A stretch of DNA of 64,000 bases. It comes from CALEMW01 sp035447065. Lineage in GTDB: Bacteria > Krumholzibacteriota > Krumholzibacteriia > LZORAL124-64-63. Below, in pieces: positions 40,436 through 48,413 of this stretch; the first letter of the stretch is position 1, and every line of letters starts with the position of its first letter. The stretch is from the NCBI GenBank assembly GCA_035447065.1, contig DAOTGJ010000006.1, positions 1-64,000 of the forward strand. Reading direction: 5' to 3'. Both the position numbers and the translations under genes were made by a program. Under the pieces are notes generated by a model that worked only from the letters and a program-made list of their open reading frames with translations, was not told the DNA's origin and made no database searches.

Positions 40436-41779
40436 TCAGAGCAGGGCCGCCGCCAGGTTCGCCAGCTCGCTGCGCTCGGTCTTGGCCAGGGTCACGTGCC
40501 CGAAGATCGGCTGGCCCTTGAACCGCTCCACCACGTAGGTCAGGCCGTTGCTGGCCGCGTCCAGGTAGGGGTTGTCGATCTGGTGGGCGTCGCCCGTGAG
40601 GATCACCTTGGTGTCCTTGCCCGCGCGGCTGACCACCGTCTTCACCTCGTGGGGCGTGAGGTTCTGCGCCTCGTCCACGATGATGAACAGCCGCGGCAGG
40701 CTGCGCCCGCGGATGTAGGTCACGGCCTCCACCTCGATCATGCCCGTCTCGAAGAGGTAGTCCACCTTCTCGCTGCTCTGCTCCAGCTGGGGATCCACCA
40801 GGTACTGGAGGTTGTCGAAGATGGGCTCCATCCAGCTCTCCAGCTTCTCCTCCTTGGTGCCGGGCAGGTAGCCGATGTCCTTGCCCAGGGGCATGATGGG
40901 CCGCGAGACCATGATGCGCCGGTAGACCTTCTCGTCGGCCACCTTGTGCAGGCCGGCGGCCAGGGCCATGAGCGTCTTGCCGGTGCCGGCCTGGCCCAGC
41001 ATGGTCACCAGGCGGATGTCGTCGCGCAGGAGCAGCTCCAGGGCGAAGCGCTGCTGCAGGTTCAGGGGCTGCAGGCCCCAGGGGCGCGTGTCCTCGTGGA
41101 CCAGGCGCTCGATGCGGCCGGAGTCCTTGCGCCAGATGCCGGGCGCGGTCTGCTTGGGGTTGGCCGTGCTGCGCAGCAGGATGCCTTCGTTGGGGTGGAA
41201 CGCGCCTTCCACGTGCACGGGCTCGTCGGCGTAGAAGGCGTTGATCACGTCGGGAGCCACGTCCACCTCGGACCAGCCGCTGTACAGCTTGTCCATGTCC
41301 ACGGTGCTGCGGGTGAGGTCCTCGGAGCGGATGCCCAGGGCGTCGCCCTTGACCCGGGCGTTGATGTCCTTGGTGACGAAGACCACCTCGATGCCCTGGG
41401 ACGCCAGGTAGACCGCCGTGGCCAGGATGCGGTTGTCGGGGATCTTGCGGTCCATGCCCTGGGGGAGGAACTCGCCGTAGTCGTCCACCATCACGAAGAG
41501 GCGGCCGCCGCCGGCGGGACGGGGCACCCCCTCGCGCAGGTTGCCGCGCCGCCGCAGCTCGTCCACGGTGCGGATCACGTGGCGGGCGTTGCGGCCGCGC
41601 AGGTCGTTCTCGCGCTTGAAGCGGTCCAGCTCCTCCAGCACGTCCACCGTCAGCACGATGTGGTGCTCGTCGAAGGCTTCGAGCACCGTGGCGTCGTGGA
41701 GCAGCACGTTGGTGTCCAGCAGGTAGCAGCGGCCGTCCATGGCCGCGAGCTTCACGCCGTTGAGCTTGGTCTGGCCCAT
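40436..41779 (-). CDS. PIN domain - PhoH ATPase fusion (PhoH2/YlaK type)
   Basis: The 447-aa protein joins an N-terminal PIN nuclease domain to a C-terminal PhoH P-loop ATPase. The PIN domain occupies about residues 16-160, with acidic residues in CYLLDTNVLLHD (Asp22), DVLEELDRF, IPDNRILATA and VVFVTKDINAR. The PhoH domain has Walker A GQAGTGKTLMAL and Walker B LFIIVDEAQNLTPHE. PhoH2 proteins of this layout are RNA helicase/RNases in actinobacteria; the cellular role is less clear elsewhere. The ATG at 41779 is preceded by GGAGGG. It diverges from glnA. Confidence 0.92.
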   Translation of the reverse strand: MGQTKLNGVKLAAMDGRCYLLDTNVLLHDATVLEAFDEHHIVLTVDVLEELDRFKRENDLRGRNARHVIRTVDELRRRGNLREGVPRPAGGGRLFVMVDDYGEFLPQGMDRKIPDNRILATAVYLASQGIEVVFVTKDINARVKGDALGIRSEDLTRSTVDMDKLYSGWSEVDVAPDVINAFYADEPVHVEGAFHPNEGILLRSTANPKQTAPGIWRKDSGRIERLVHEDTRPWGLQPLNLQQRFALELLLRDDIRLVTMLGQAGTGKTLMALAAGLHKVADEKVYRRIMVSRPIMPLGKDIGYLPGTKEEKLESWMEPIFDNLQYLVDPQLEQSSEKVDYLFETGMIEVEAVTYIRGRSLPRLFIIVDEAQNLTPHEVKTVVSRAGKDTKVILTGDAHQIDNPYLDAASNGLTYVVERFKGQPIFGHVTLAKTERSELANLAAALL

Positions 41780-41939
41780 GGGTCCCTCCGGGAATGCGGG
41801 GCTGACGGGTGCGGGGCGACGGGATCCGGCGCGTTCGGGGCCGGATCCGGCCGATCCTAGCGCGATTCGGGGCATCCTGCAGCAGGAGAATCAGATTGCG
41901 TGGCGACTTGCGAAACATGCATGAACAGCAAAAAATATC

Positions 41940-41968
41940 CTGCGCAAATGCTCAGGACAGGCTATCAT
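41940..41968 (+). promoter_or_regulatory. Possible glnA promoter
   Basis: A good -10 TATCAT (41963-41968) has only a poor -35 (CTGCGC) 17 bp upstream, which hints at activator dependence. An unusually A-rich patch (GCAAAAAATATCC, 41928-41940) lies just upstream. I see no correctly spaced sigma54 elements. The remainder of the 257-bp divergent gap holds a TAGGAT (minus strand, 41859-41854) that may be the PhoH gene -10. Confidence 0.35.
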
Positions 41969-42036
41969 TGAATGGCCGTCAGGAAAATATCGCCCGAGTG
42001 GCGAAAAAGAGCCGTCAGCCCCCTCAAGGAGAGGCC

Positions 42037-43431
42037 ATGAGCAAGTCCCAGCGGATGTCCAAGCTGTCCTTCGCGAAAGGCGTGATCGCCCCGGAAGCCG
42101 AGCGCCAGGCCCTCCTGCAGCGCATGAAGGAGGACCAGGTGCGCTTCCTGCGCCTCATGTTCTCCGACATCCAGGGCCACAGCAAGAACGTGGAGGTGCC
42201 GGAGGGCCAGTTCGAGAAGGCCCTGCGCGGCGAGATCATGTTCGACGGCTCCAGCATCGAGGGCTTCACCCGCATCGAGGAGTCCGACATGCTCCTGGTG
42301 CCGGACCTGGCCAGCTACGTGGTGTTCCCCTTCGACGGGATCCAGGGCAAGGAGGCGCGCCTGATCTGCGACGTCTACAACGCCGACTACACCCCCTTCG
42401 ACGGCTGCCCCCGCCTGACCCTCAAGCGCGTCATCGCCAAGCTGAACGCCCTGGGCTACCACCCGGTGACGGGCCCGGAGGTGGAGTTCTTCCTCTTCGA
42501 GCGCGATGAGAACGGCGTGCCCACCACCCGCACCCACGACGCCGGCGGCTACTTCGACCTGCTGCCCGTGGATCGGGGCGAGGAGTGCCGCCGCGACATC
42601 GTGAACGCCCTGGAGGCCATGGGCTTCGAGATCGAGGCCGCCCATCACGAGGTGGCCCCCGGCCAGCACGAGATCGACTTCAAGTACGCCGACGCCCTGA
42701 CCTCGGCGGACTACGTGATGACCTTCAAGATGATCGTGAAGATGATCGCCCTGGACTACGGCCTGCACGCCACCTTCATGCCCAAGCCCATCTTCGGGGA
42801 GAACGGCAGCGGCATGCACGTGCACCAGTCGCTGCTGAAGGAGAAGGGCGGCAAGCTGGTCAACGCCTTCTACGATCCCGACGCGGACTACGAGATGAGC
42901 TCGGTCATGACCAGCTACATCGCCGGCATCCTCAAGCACGCGCGGTCCTTCGTGGGCGTGACCAACCCCACGGTGAACTCCTACAAGCGCCTGGTGCCCG
43001 GCTACGAGGCCCCCATCAACGTGGCCTGGTCCGAGCACAACCGCTCGCCCCTGGCCCGCGTGCCGGCCCGCCGCGGCGAGGGCACCCGCGTGGAGGTGCG
43101 CGTGCCGGACCCGAGCTGCAACCCCTACCTGGCCTTCGCGGCCATGCTCACCGCCGGCCTGGACGGCGTGCGCAACAACCTGGAGCTGGGCGAGCCGGTG
43201 AACAAGAACATCTTCACCATGAGCCAGCGCGAGAAGAGCCGCCTGAAGATCACCCAGCTTCCCGCCAACCTGGGCGAGGCCACGCAGCTGCTGGCCAAGT
43301 CCAAGCTCATGCGCGAGGCCCTGGGCGAGCACATCTTCACCCAGTTCGTGGCGCACCGGGAGCAGACCTGGGGCGAGTACATCAGCCAGGTCCACGCCTG
43401 GGAGCTGGACCGCTACCTGAACGTGCACTGA
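42037..43431 (+). CDS. glnA: Glutamine synthetase type I
   Basis: This 464-aa enzyme makes glutamine from glutamate, ammonia and ATP. Conserved parts are IMFDGSSIEGFTRIEESDM, PEVEFFLFE (metal ligands), GSGMHVHQSLL, NPTVNSYKRLVPGYEAP, WSEHNRSPLARVPA and EVRVPDPSCNPYLAFAAML. The adenylylation motif NLYxLP of GSI-beta is absent; EPVNKNIFTMS occupies that region, indicating a GSI-alpha enzyme controlled by feedback instead. The start with AGGAGAGG upstream is preferred over an in-frame start 76 codons earlier, which would run through the promoter. Confidence 0.95.
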   Translation: MSKSQRMSKLSFAKGVIAPEAERQALLQRMKEDQVRFLRLMFSDIQGHSKNVEVPEGQFEKALRGEIMFDGSSIEGFTRIEESDMLLVPDLASYVVFPFDGIQGKEARLICDVYNADYTPFDGCPRLTLKRVIAKLNALGYHPVTGPEVEFFLFERDENGVPTTRTHDAGGYFDLLPVDRGEECRRDIVNALEAMGFEIEAAHHEVAPGQHEIDFKYADALTSADYVMTFKMIVKMIALDYGLHATFMPKPIFGENGSGMHVHQSLLKEKGGKLVNAFYDPDADYEMSSVMTSYIAGILKHARSFVGVTNPTVNSYKRLVPGYEAPINVAWSEHNRSPLARVPARRGEGTRVEVRVPDPSCNPYLAFAAMLTAGLDGVRNNLELGEPVNKNIFTMSQREKSRLKITQLPANLGEATQLLAKSKLMREALGEHIFTQFVAHREQTWGEYISQVHAWELDRYLNVH

Positions 43432-43438
43432 CCGCGCG

Positions 43439-43469
43439 GGGGGCGGGCCGATTTCTCTGGCCCGCCCCC
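43439..43469 (+). terminator. Hairpin after glnA
   Basis: GGGGGCGGGCC (43439-43449) pairs with GGCCCGCCCCC (43459-43469) around GATTTCTCT, eight bases after glnA. The stem is very stable, but there is no T-run. It probably separates glnA from the polysaccharide cluster. Confidence 0.6.
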
Positions 43470-43493
43470 GTCCTCCACGCTAGGATGCGGCCC

Positions 43494-43949
43494 ATGAACG
43501 CCCGCATCCTCCTGCTGATCAGCCTGACGCTCCTGCCCGCCGCCGCCGGCGCCGCCGACCTCCGCGTGGAGGTGCGGTCCGCGGACGTGCGCCAGGAAAC
43601 CCTGGCCGACGGGCGCGTTGTGCGCACCTGGAGCTGGGGCGTGCTGACCACCGCCGCGGAGCTGCCCGTGACCGACGCCGCCGACGCCCTGGCCCTGCCC
43701 CTGCAGGGCGACGTGACCGTGCACGGTCCCCGCGACGCCGAGGGCATGGCGCCGTTGCTCCTGCTGGCCGACGGCCTGGTCCTGGCCGTGGACGGCGACG
43801 TGTCCGTGGACACCCGCGACGACGCCACGGTGATCGGGCCGCCGGACGCCCCCGTGCATCCCGGCGCCGCCATCGCCCTCTTCCTGGCCATCCTCATCCT
43901 CACGGCGCTCATGCTGCGCCAGACCCGCCGCAGCCTCGCCGCCCGATGA
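43494..43949 (+). CDS. Small secreted/membrane protein of unknown function
   Basis: This 151-aa protein has an N-terminal signal peptide (ARILLLISLTLLPAAAGAAD), about 90 residues of Asp/Val-rich extracytoplasmic sequence and one C-terminal TM helix (AIALFLAILILTALMLRQT) followed by a short basic tail. It would be a single-pass protein facing the periplasm. No family is recognised. Its stop overlaps the start of the O-antigen-ligase-like gene by ATGA, so it may assist that enzyme. An ATG three codons upstream is an alternative start. Confidence 0.55.
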   Translation: MNARILLLISLTLLPAAAGAADLRVEVRSADVRQETLADGRVVRTWSWGVLTTAAELPVTDAADALALPLQGDVTVHGPRDAEGMAPLLLLADGLVLAVDGDVSVDTRDDATVIGPPDAPVHPGAAIALFLAILILTALMLRQTRRSLAAR

Positions 43950-45301
43950 GCGCCGTCGCCGGCATCCGACGCCTGGGGGAGGCCGCCTTCCTCGTCGGCA
44001 CCGCCGGCCTGGGCTGGATCGGCGTGGGGCTGATCCACCTGCTGACCGGCCGCGACGTGGGGGCCGGCCTGCAGCCGTCGTACGTGGCCTTCGCGGTGGC
44101 CGGGATCTGCGCCTTCGCGGCCGAGCCGGAGTTCCGCCGCCGCCTCACCGACGGCCGCTTCCTGGCGCCGCTCTGGTGGCTTGCCCTGGCGGCCCTCCTG
44201 CTGTCGGCGCTGGGTCTGCGCGCGGCGCCCTCCGGCGTTCCCATGGCGGAGGCCCTGGCCCGCTGGGGCCGGCAGGTGGTCCAATGGGCCGTGATGGCCG
44301 CCGTGGCCCTGATCACCGCCCACCGGCTGGACCAACCCGCCGCCCGTCGTCCCTTCGCCCTGGCCCTGGCCGCGGGGGTGCTGCTGCAGGGCGTCTACGC
44401 AGCGCTCCAGACGTGGCAGTTCGCCGATCCGCGGCCCTGGTTCCTGGCCCTGGAGCGCGTGGCCACCAGCAATCCGGCCATCCTCTCCGGTTCGGAGGAG
44501 CTGTATCTGGGCCATGCCTTCACGGGCATCCCGCGGGTGCGAGGCACGGCCTGCGAACCGCTCTATCTGGGGAACCTGCTCCTGATGTCGCTGCCGTTCC
44601 TGATGCTGCCCGGCACGGGACGGCGGCTGGCATGGGGGGCGGCGGCGACGGGCCTGGTCCTGCTGCTGGCCACCTGGTCCCGTGGCGCCTGGCTCGGGGG
44701 CGTGGCGGCCGCGGTCACGGCGGGGGGGCTGGCCTGGAGCGCCGGGCATCGGCCGGGACGGCGGCTGCTGGGCGCCGTGGGCGCCGCCCTGGTCCTGGCT
44801 GCGGCGGGCCTGGCCCTGCTGGCCGGTCCCCAGGCCCTGACCCTCCTGGTCGACCGCCTGCGCCAATCCCTGGTCATGGAGGACTGGTCCAATCTCACCC
44901 GGCTCTACTCCATGCATGCCGCCTGGAAGGCCTTCCTGCTCAGCCCCTGGGTCGGGATCGGCTGGGGGCAGTTCGGCTATCATTTCCCGCTGCTGACGAC
45001 GCCCGAGGGCCTGCAGAGCCAGTTCGATTGGCCGGTGGTCAACAACTACCCCCTGCAGGTCCTGGCCGAGACCGGGCTGGCGGGCTTCCTGGTCCTGGCG
45101 GCGGGGGCGGGGGCGGCGGCGCGGCGTCTGCTGCGGGCGTGCCGGACGGATGCGGATCCCTGGCGCGTGGCCGCCGCGGCCGCGGCCGTGGGCGTGGGCG
45201 TGCAGCTCCTGTCCTTTTCCCAGTACAACCTGCCCCATATCTGGGTCGCCGTGGGCGCCCTGCTGGCCGCCGCGGCGCCGCGCCATGGGGAGGCGACGTG
45301 A
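43946..45301 (+). CDS. O-antigen ligase/Wzy-like polymerase family protein
   Basis: This 451-aa protein has 10 or more TM helices and one large loop near residues 300-360. The loop has LYSMHAAWKAFLLSPWVGIG, then WGQFGYHFPLL, a pattern seen in the Wzy_C/O-antigen ligase superfamily that joins lipid-linked glycans. Ligase (WaaL) and polymerase (Wzy) activities cannot be told apart from sequence alone. It starts inside the previous gene (ATGA) and ends inside the glycosyltransferase start (GTGA). This and the Wzz/BY-kinase pair elsewhere fit Wzy-dependent surface polysaccharide production. Confidence 0.78.
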   Translation: MSAVAGIRRLGEAAFLVGTAGLGWIGVGLIHLLTGRDVGAGLQPSYVAFAVAGICAFAAEPEFRRRLTDGRFLAPLWWLALAALLLSALGLRAAPSGVPMAEALARWGRQVVQWAVMAAVALITAHRLDQPAARRPFALALAAGVLLQGVYAALQTWQFADPRPWFLALERVATSNPAILSGSEELYLGHAFTGIPRVRGTACEPLYLGNLLLMSLPFLMLPGTGRRLAWGAAATGLVLLLATWSRGAWLGGVAAAVTAGGLAWSAGHRPGRRLLGAVGAALVLAAAGLALLAGPQALTLLVDRLRQSLVMEDWSNLTRLYSMHAAWKAFLLSPWVGIGWGQFGYHFPLLTTPEGLQSQFDWPVVNNYPLQVLAETGLAGFLVLAAGAGAAARRLLRACRTDADPWRVAAAAAAVGVGVQLLSFSQYNLPHIWVAVGALLAAAAPRHGEAT

Positions 45302-46410
45302 CGCGCCGGCACGTGGTGCTGGACGCCACGGCGGCGCGGCCGCCCTTGACCGGCGTGGGCTGGTCCATGGTGGAGGTGGCGCGGGCCCTGGCGGAGACGG
45401 CCCCCGCAGACCTGCGCTTCACCCTGCTGTGCGAGGATCCCGAGCCGTTCGCGGCGGCGGCTGCGGCGGGCTGGCCGCTCCGCGTGCTGGAGCTGGGCCA
45501 CGGCCGCGGAGCCCGCATCCTCCGGGCCCAGACCCGCGTGGGGGCGGCGGCGCAGGAGCTGCGGGCCGACCTGCTGCACTGCCTGACCATGCCCGGAGTC
45601 CTGCGTCCGCCATGCCCCCTGGCGGTCACCGTGCATGACCTGGCGTATCTCCATGTTCCGGGCACCATCGAAGGACCGCGGCGCCTCTGGTACCGCATGG
45701 CGGTGCCGCGGGGGCTGGCGCGGGCCGACCGGATCCTGACCAATTCCCGGCACACCGCCCAGGAGGTGGCCGCGGCCTTCCCCGGCGCCCGCGACCGCAT
45801 CCGGGTGACTCCCTTCGGCACGCCCAGCTGGACGGCGGGGGCGCCCCGAGCTCCCGAGGAACCGGCGGCCGATGCGCCGTTCCTCTTCGTGGGCGCCCTG
45901 GAACCGCGCAAGAACCTGGGCCGCATCCTGGACGCCCTGGAGCTCCTGCACGCCCGTCGCGCGGAGGCGCCGGCGCTCCACGTGGTGGGGGCGCCGGGCT
46001 GGCGCAACACGGACCTCCTGGCCCGCCTGGATCGGCTGCAGGAGGCGGGGCTGGTCCGCTGGGAGGGGCACCTGCGGCACGCGGATTTGCAGCAGAGGCT
46101 CGTTTCGGCCCGAGCCTTGCTATTGCCGTCCTTGCACGAGGGCTTCGGATTCCCGATCCTCGAGGGGATGGCCCTCGGCATCCCGGTCATCACGTCGGAT
46201 CGCGGCGCCATGCGGGAGGTGGGGGGCGAGGACGCCCTCCTGGTGGATCCCGAGGCGCCCGAGGCCATCGCGGCGGCCATGGAGACCGTCCTGGACCACC
46301 GCGGGCTCATGACGGACCTCGTGCGCCGCGGTCGGGAACGGGCCGCGGCCCGGACATGGAGCGTCGCGGCCGAAGCCACCTTGGCGGCGTATCGCGAGGT
46401 CCTGGCCTGA
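45298..46410 (+). CDS. Glycosyltransferase, family 4-like (GT-B fold)
   Basis: This 370-aa GT-B enzyme has an N-terminal acceptor domain (RPPLTGVGWSMVEVARAL, TVHDLAYLHVPG) and a C-terminal nucleotide-sugar domain with FLFVGALEPRKNLGRILDA and HEGFGFPILEGMALGIPV, which contains the EX7E motif of retaining GT4 enzymes. VHDL and the PRKN lysine are also typical of mannosyl- and rhamnosyl-type members. The donor is unknown. It would act at the cytoplasmic face on an undecaprenyl-linked sugar. GTG start overlaps the previous stop. Confidence 0.88.
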   Translation: MTRRHVVLDATAARPPLTGVGWSMVEVARALAETAPADLRFTLLCEDPEPFAAAAAAGWPLRVLELGHGRGARILRAQTRVGAAAQELRADLLHCLTMPGVLRPPCPLAVTVHDLAYLHVPGTIEGPRRLWYRMAVPRGLARADRILTNSRHTAQEVAAAFPGARDRIRVTPFGTPSWTAGAPRAPEEPAADAPFLFVGALEPRKNLGRILDALELLHARRAEAPALHVVGAPGWRNTDLLARLDRLQEAGLVRWEGHLRHADLQQRLVSARALLLPSLHEGFGFPILEGMALGIPVITSDRGAMREVGGEDALLVDPEAPEAIAAAMETVLDHRGLMTDLVRRGRERAAARTWSVAAEATLAAYREVLA

Positions 46411-46434
46411 GGCTCCGGCCGGTCAGCTTTTTCA

Positions 46435-46463
46435 TTGTCAGCGGAACCCGCTTGACCTACCGT
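46435..46463 (+). promoter_or_regulatory. Possible promoter of the WecA-like gene
   Basis: TTGTCA (46435-46440), 17 bp and TACCGT (46458-46463) lie in the 106-bp gap after the glycosyltransferase gene, giving a leader of about 50 nt. The -10 is weak. Confidence 0.35.
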
Positions 46464-46516
46464 ATCCTGTTGGCGTTCGGGACGGAGCCGACGCCCGGGG
46501 ACCGGGAGAAACCAAT

Positions 46517-47800
46517 TTGGGCATGGACACCACCATCGTGCTGGCCGCCATCACCGCCACGGTGATCTCCTGGCTGGTGCAACCGCACTTCCGGAGTCTG
46601 GGATTCCTCACGGGGATCGTGGATCATCCCGGCTATCGCCGCACCCATCGGGAACCCGTGCCGCGCACGGGCGGCATGGCCATCTTCATCTCCTTCTTCG
46701 TCACCCTGTTCATCCTGGACAAGCTGGTCCTGATCGATCCCCTGCCCTGGACCTGGCTGGGCGCCCTGGGCGGCGCCGGCCTGGCCATCATGGCCCTGGG
46801 CGTGGGGGACGACCGCTTCCACATCCATGCGGAGAAGAAGCTCTACGGCCAGCTCCTGGTGATCCTGGGCCTGATGATCGTGGGGGAGCGGCTGGAGACG
46901 GTCACGCTGCCCTTCGCCGGCGCGGTGCACCTGGGCGGCTGGTCCTGGCCCATCACGCTGCTGTGGTACCTGGGCTTCGTGAACAGCATGAACCTGATCG
47001 ACGGCCTGGACGGCCTGGCCAGCGGGCTGGGCCTGGTGGTGGCCGCCACCATCGCCGTCATCGCGGGCGCCCTGGGCGACCGCTTCTCCCTGCTCGTGGC
47101 CGCCACCCTGAGCGGCGCCATCGTCTCCTTCCTGTACTGGAACGTGAGCCGGCGGAAGATCTTCCTGGGCGATTCCGGCAGCATGTGGCTGGGCCTGGCC
47201 CTGGGCGGCCTGCTCATGCATCTGGCCCAGCGGCCGGGCGTGCCCCTGCTGCTGCTGATGGCTCCCATGCTGGTCCCCATCTGGGATACCGGCACCACCA
47301 TCATCCGCCGCTACCGCAAGCGCACGTCGATCTTCGAGGCCGACGACTTCCACCTCCATCACCGCCTGGTGCGGCTGGGCTTCCGTCCGTCCACCACCGT
47401 GGCCCTGCTCATGCTGGTGACGGTGGGCGCGGTGCTCTTCGCCCTCTCGGACTTCCTGCACCTGGCCTGGTTGGGCCTGCCCGCCCTGGGCTGCTGGCTC
47501 TGGCCCCTGCGCATGTGGGCCAACCGGCGGCGTCAGGATCTGGGCGCCGGCCAGCTGGACTTCTTCACCGAGCTGCTCTTCGTGGCCGGTCTGGACGATC
47601 CGGCCGAACGCGAGGGCGCCAGGGAGACGCGGCAGGTGGCCGAGATCATCGACATCCAGGCCGAGCGCGAGCGCGTGGCCGGGATCGTGGCCGCCGCCTC
47701 GGGCCAGGACGACACCGCCACGCCCGACGTGGTTCCCGAGCCCAAACGCGGCGGATCCTCCCATGTCGTTCTCACCTCTGCCAAAGACCCTGATCGCTGA
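46517..47800 (+). CDS. WecA/MraY-family glycan-phosphate transferase
   Basis: This 427-aa polytopic enzyme of the polyprenyl-phosphate HexNAc-1-phosphate transferase family primes glycan synthesis by moving sugar-1-phosphate from a UDP-sugar onto undecaprenyl phosphate. Signatures are HREPVPRTGGMAIF, ALGVGDDRF, NSMNLIDGLDGLASG, RKIFLGDSGSMWLG and DDFHLHHRLVRLG, the last being the His-rich loop of WecA-type enzymes. About 90 cytoplasmic residues at the C-terminus are extra. A TTG start has GGGAG at ideal spacing (8 nt); an ATG two codons later is the alternative. Its end overlaps the methyltransferase gene by 38 bp. Confidence 0.88.
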   Translation: MGMDTTIVLAAITATVISWLVQPHFRSLGFLTGIVDHPGYRRTHREPVPRTGGMAIFISFFVTLFILDKLVLIDPLPWTWLGALGGAGLAIMALGVGDDRFHIHAEKKLYGQLLVILGLMIVGERLETVTLPFAGAVHLGGWSWPITLLWYLGFVNSMNLIDGLDGLASGLGLVVAATIAVIAGALGDRFSLLVAATLSGAIVSFLYWNVSRRKIFLGDSGSMWLGLALGGLLMHLAQRPGVPLLLLMAPMLVPIWDTGTTIIRRYRKRTSIFEADDFHLHHRLVRLGFRPSTTVALLMLVTVGAVLFALSDFLHLAWLGLPALGCWLWPLRMWANRRRQDLGAGQLDFFTELLFVAGLDDPAEREGARETRQVAEIIDIQAERERVAGIVAAASGQDDTATPDVVPEPKRGGSSHVVLTSAKDPDR

Positions 47801-48413
47801 CCTGGCCCGCCCCGGGTCCGGCCCCGTGGTGGACCTGGGCTGCGGCGACGGCCGCTTCGGAGACCGGCTGCGGGAGCATCATCCGGCCGGGATCTACGGC
47901 CTGGACCGCTCCCGCGGACCGCATGTGCGGGCCGCGGCGATCGCGGACGTGGATCGGCCGCCGCTGCGGGACGGGGGCTGCGGGCTCCTCGTGGCCGCCA
48001 ACCTCCTGCGCCACCTGCCGCACCCCGCGGCGGCCGTCGCGGCCTGGCGTCGGGCCTTGCGCCCGGACGGCGTGCTGTGGATCCTGGAGGACGAGCCCGC
48101 CGCCGCCGCGGGACCCGGCGGCCTCTACCGTGACCTTCAGGGCTGGCTGGTGCGGCACGGTCCGCCCGGACGGGGCGCGCTGCTGCCGCAGCGGCGGGCC
48201 CGGGAGCTGCTGGACGACGGGCCGGGGTGGCGCTGGGGCGGCTTCGTGAACCAGGAGGCCCTGCGGGATCCCGCGGCCCTGCTCGCGGGATTGCGGGCCG
48301 CGGCGGCCGGGGGAGACGCGGCGGCGGCCGTCCTGGCCGACCGCCTGGAGCGGGAATCCTTCGCGTACGGCGAGGCCTGGTGGGCCCGCTGGCAACAGGA
48401 GGCGGTGGCGTGA
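47763..48413 (+). CDS. SAM-dependent methyltransferase (class I)
   Basis: The 216-aa product has the Rossmann SAM-binding motif I VVDLGCGDGRFG (residues 22-33), an acidic motif II region (GIYGLDRS) and the C-terminal ALRPDGVLWILEDE strand seen in Methyltransf_11-type enzymes. The acceptor is unknown; its position between a glycan primer and a deacetylase-like gene suggests glycan or lipid-linked intermediate methylation. It overlaps both neighbours (38 bp with the WecA-like gene, GTGA with the next), so all three are probably translated together. Confidence 0.8.
   Translation: MSFSPLPKTLIADLARPGSGPVVDLGCGDGRFGDRLREHHPAGIYGLDRSRGPHVRAAAIADVDRPPLRDGGCGLLVAANLLRHLPHPAAAVAAWRRALRPDGVLWILEDEPAAAAGPGGLYRDLQGWLVRHGPPGRGALLPQRRARELLDDGPGWRWGGFVNQEALRDPAALLAGLRAAAAGGDAAAAVLADRLERESFAYGEAWWARWQQEAVA

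Noticed and set aside
41899..41917. Possible sigma54 promoter before glnA (TGGCGACTTGCG)
   Set aside because: The GG and GC are six bases apart instead of ten, so it does not meet the -24/-12 rule.
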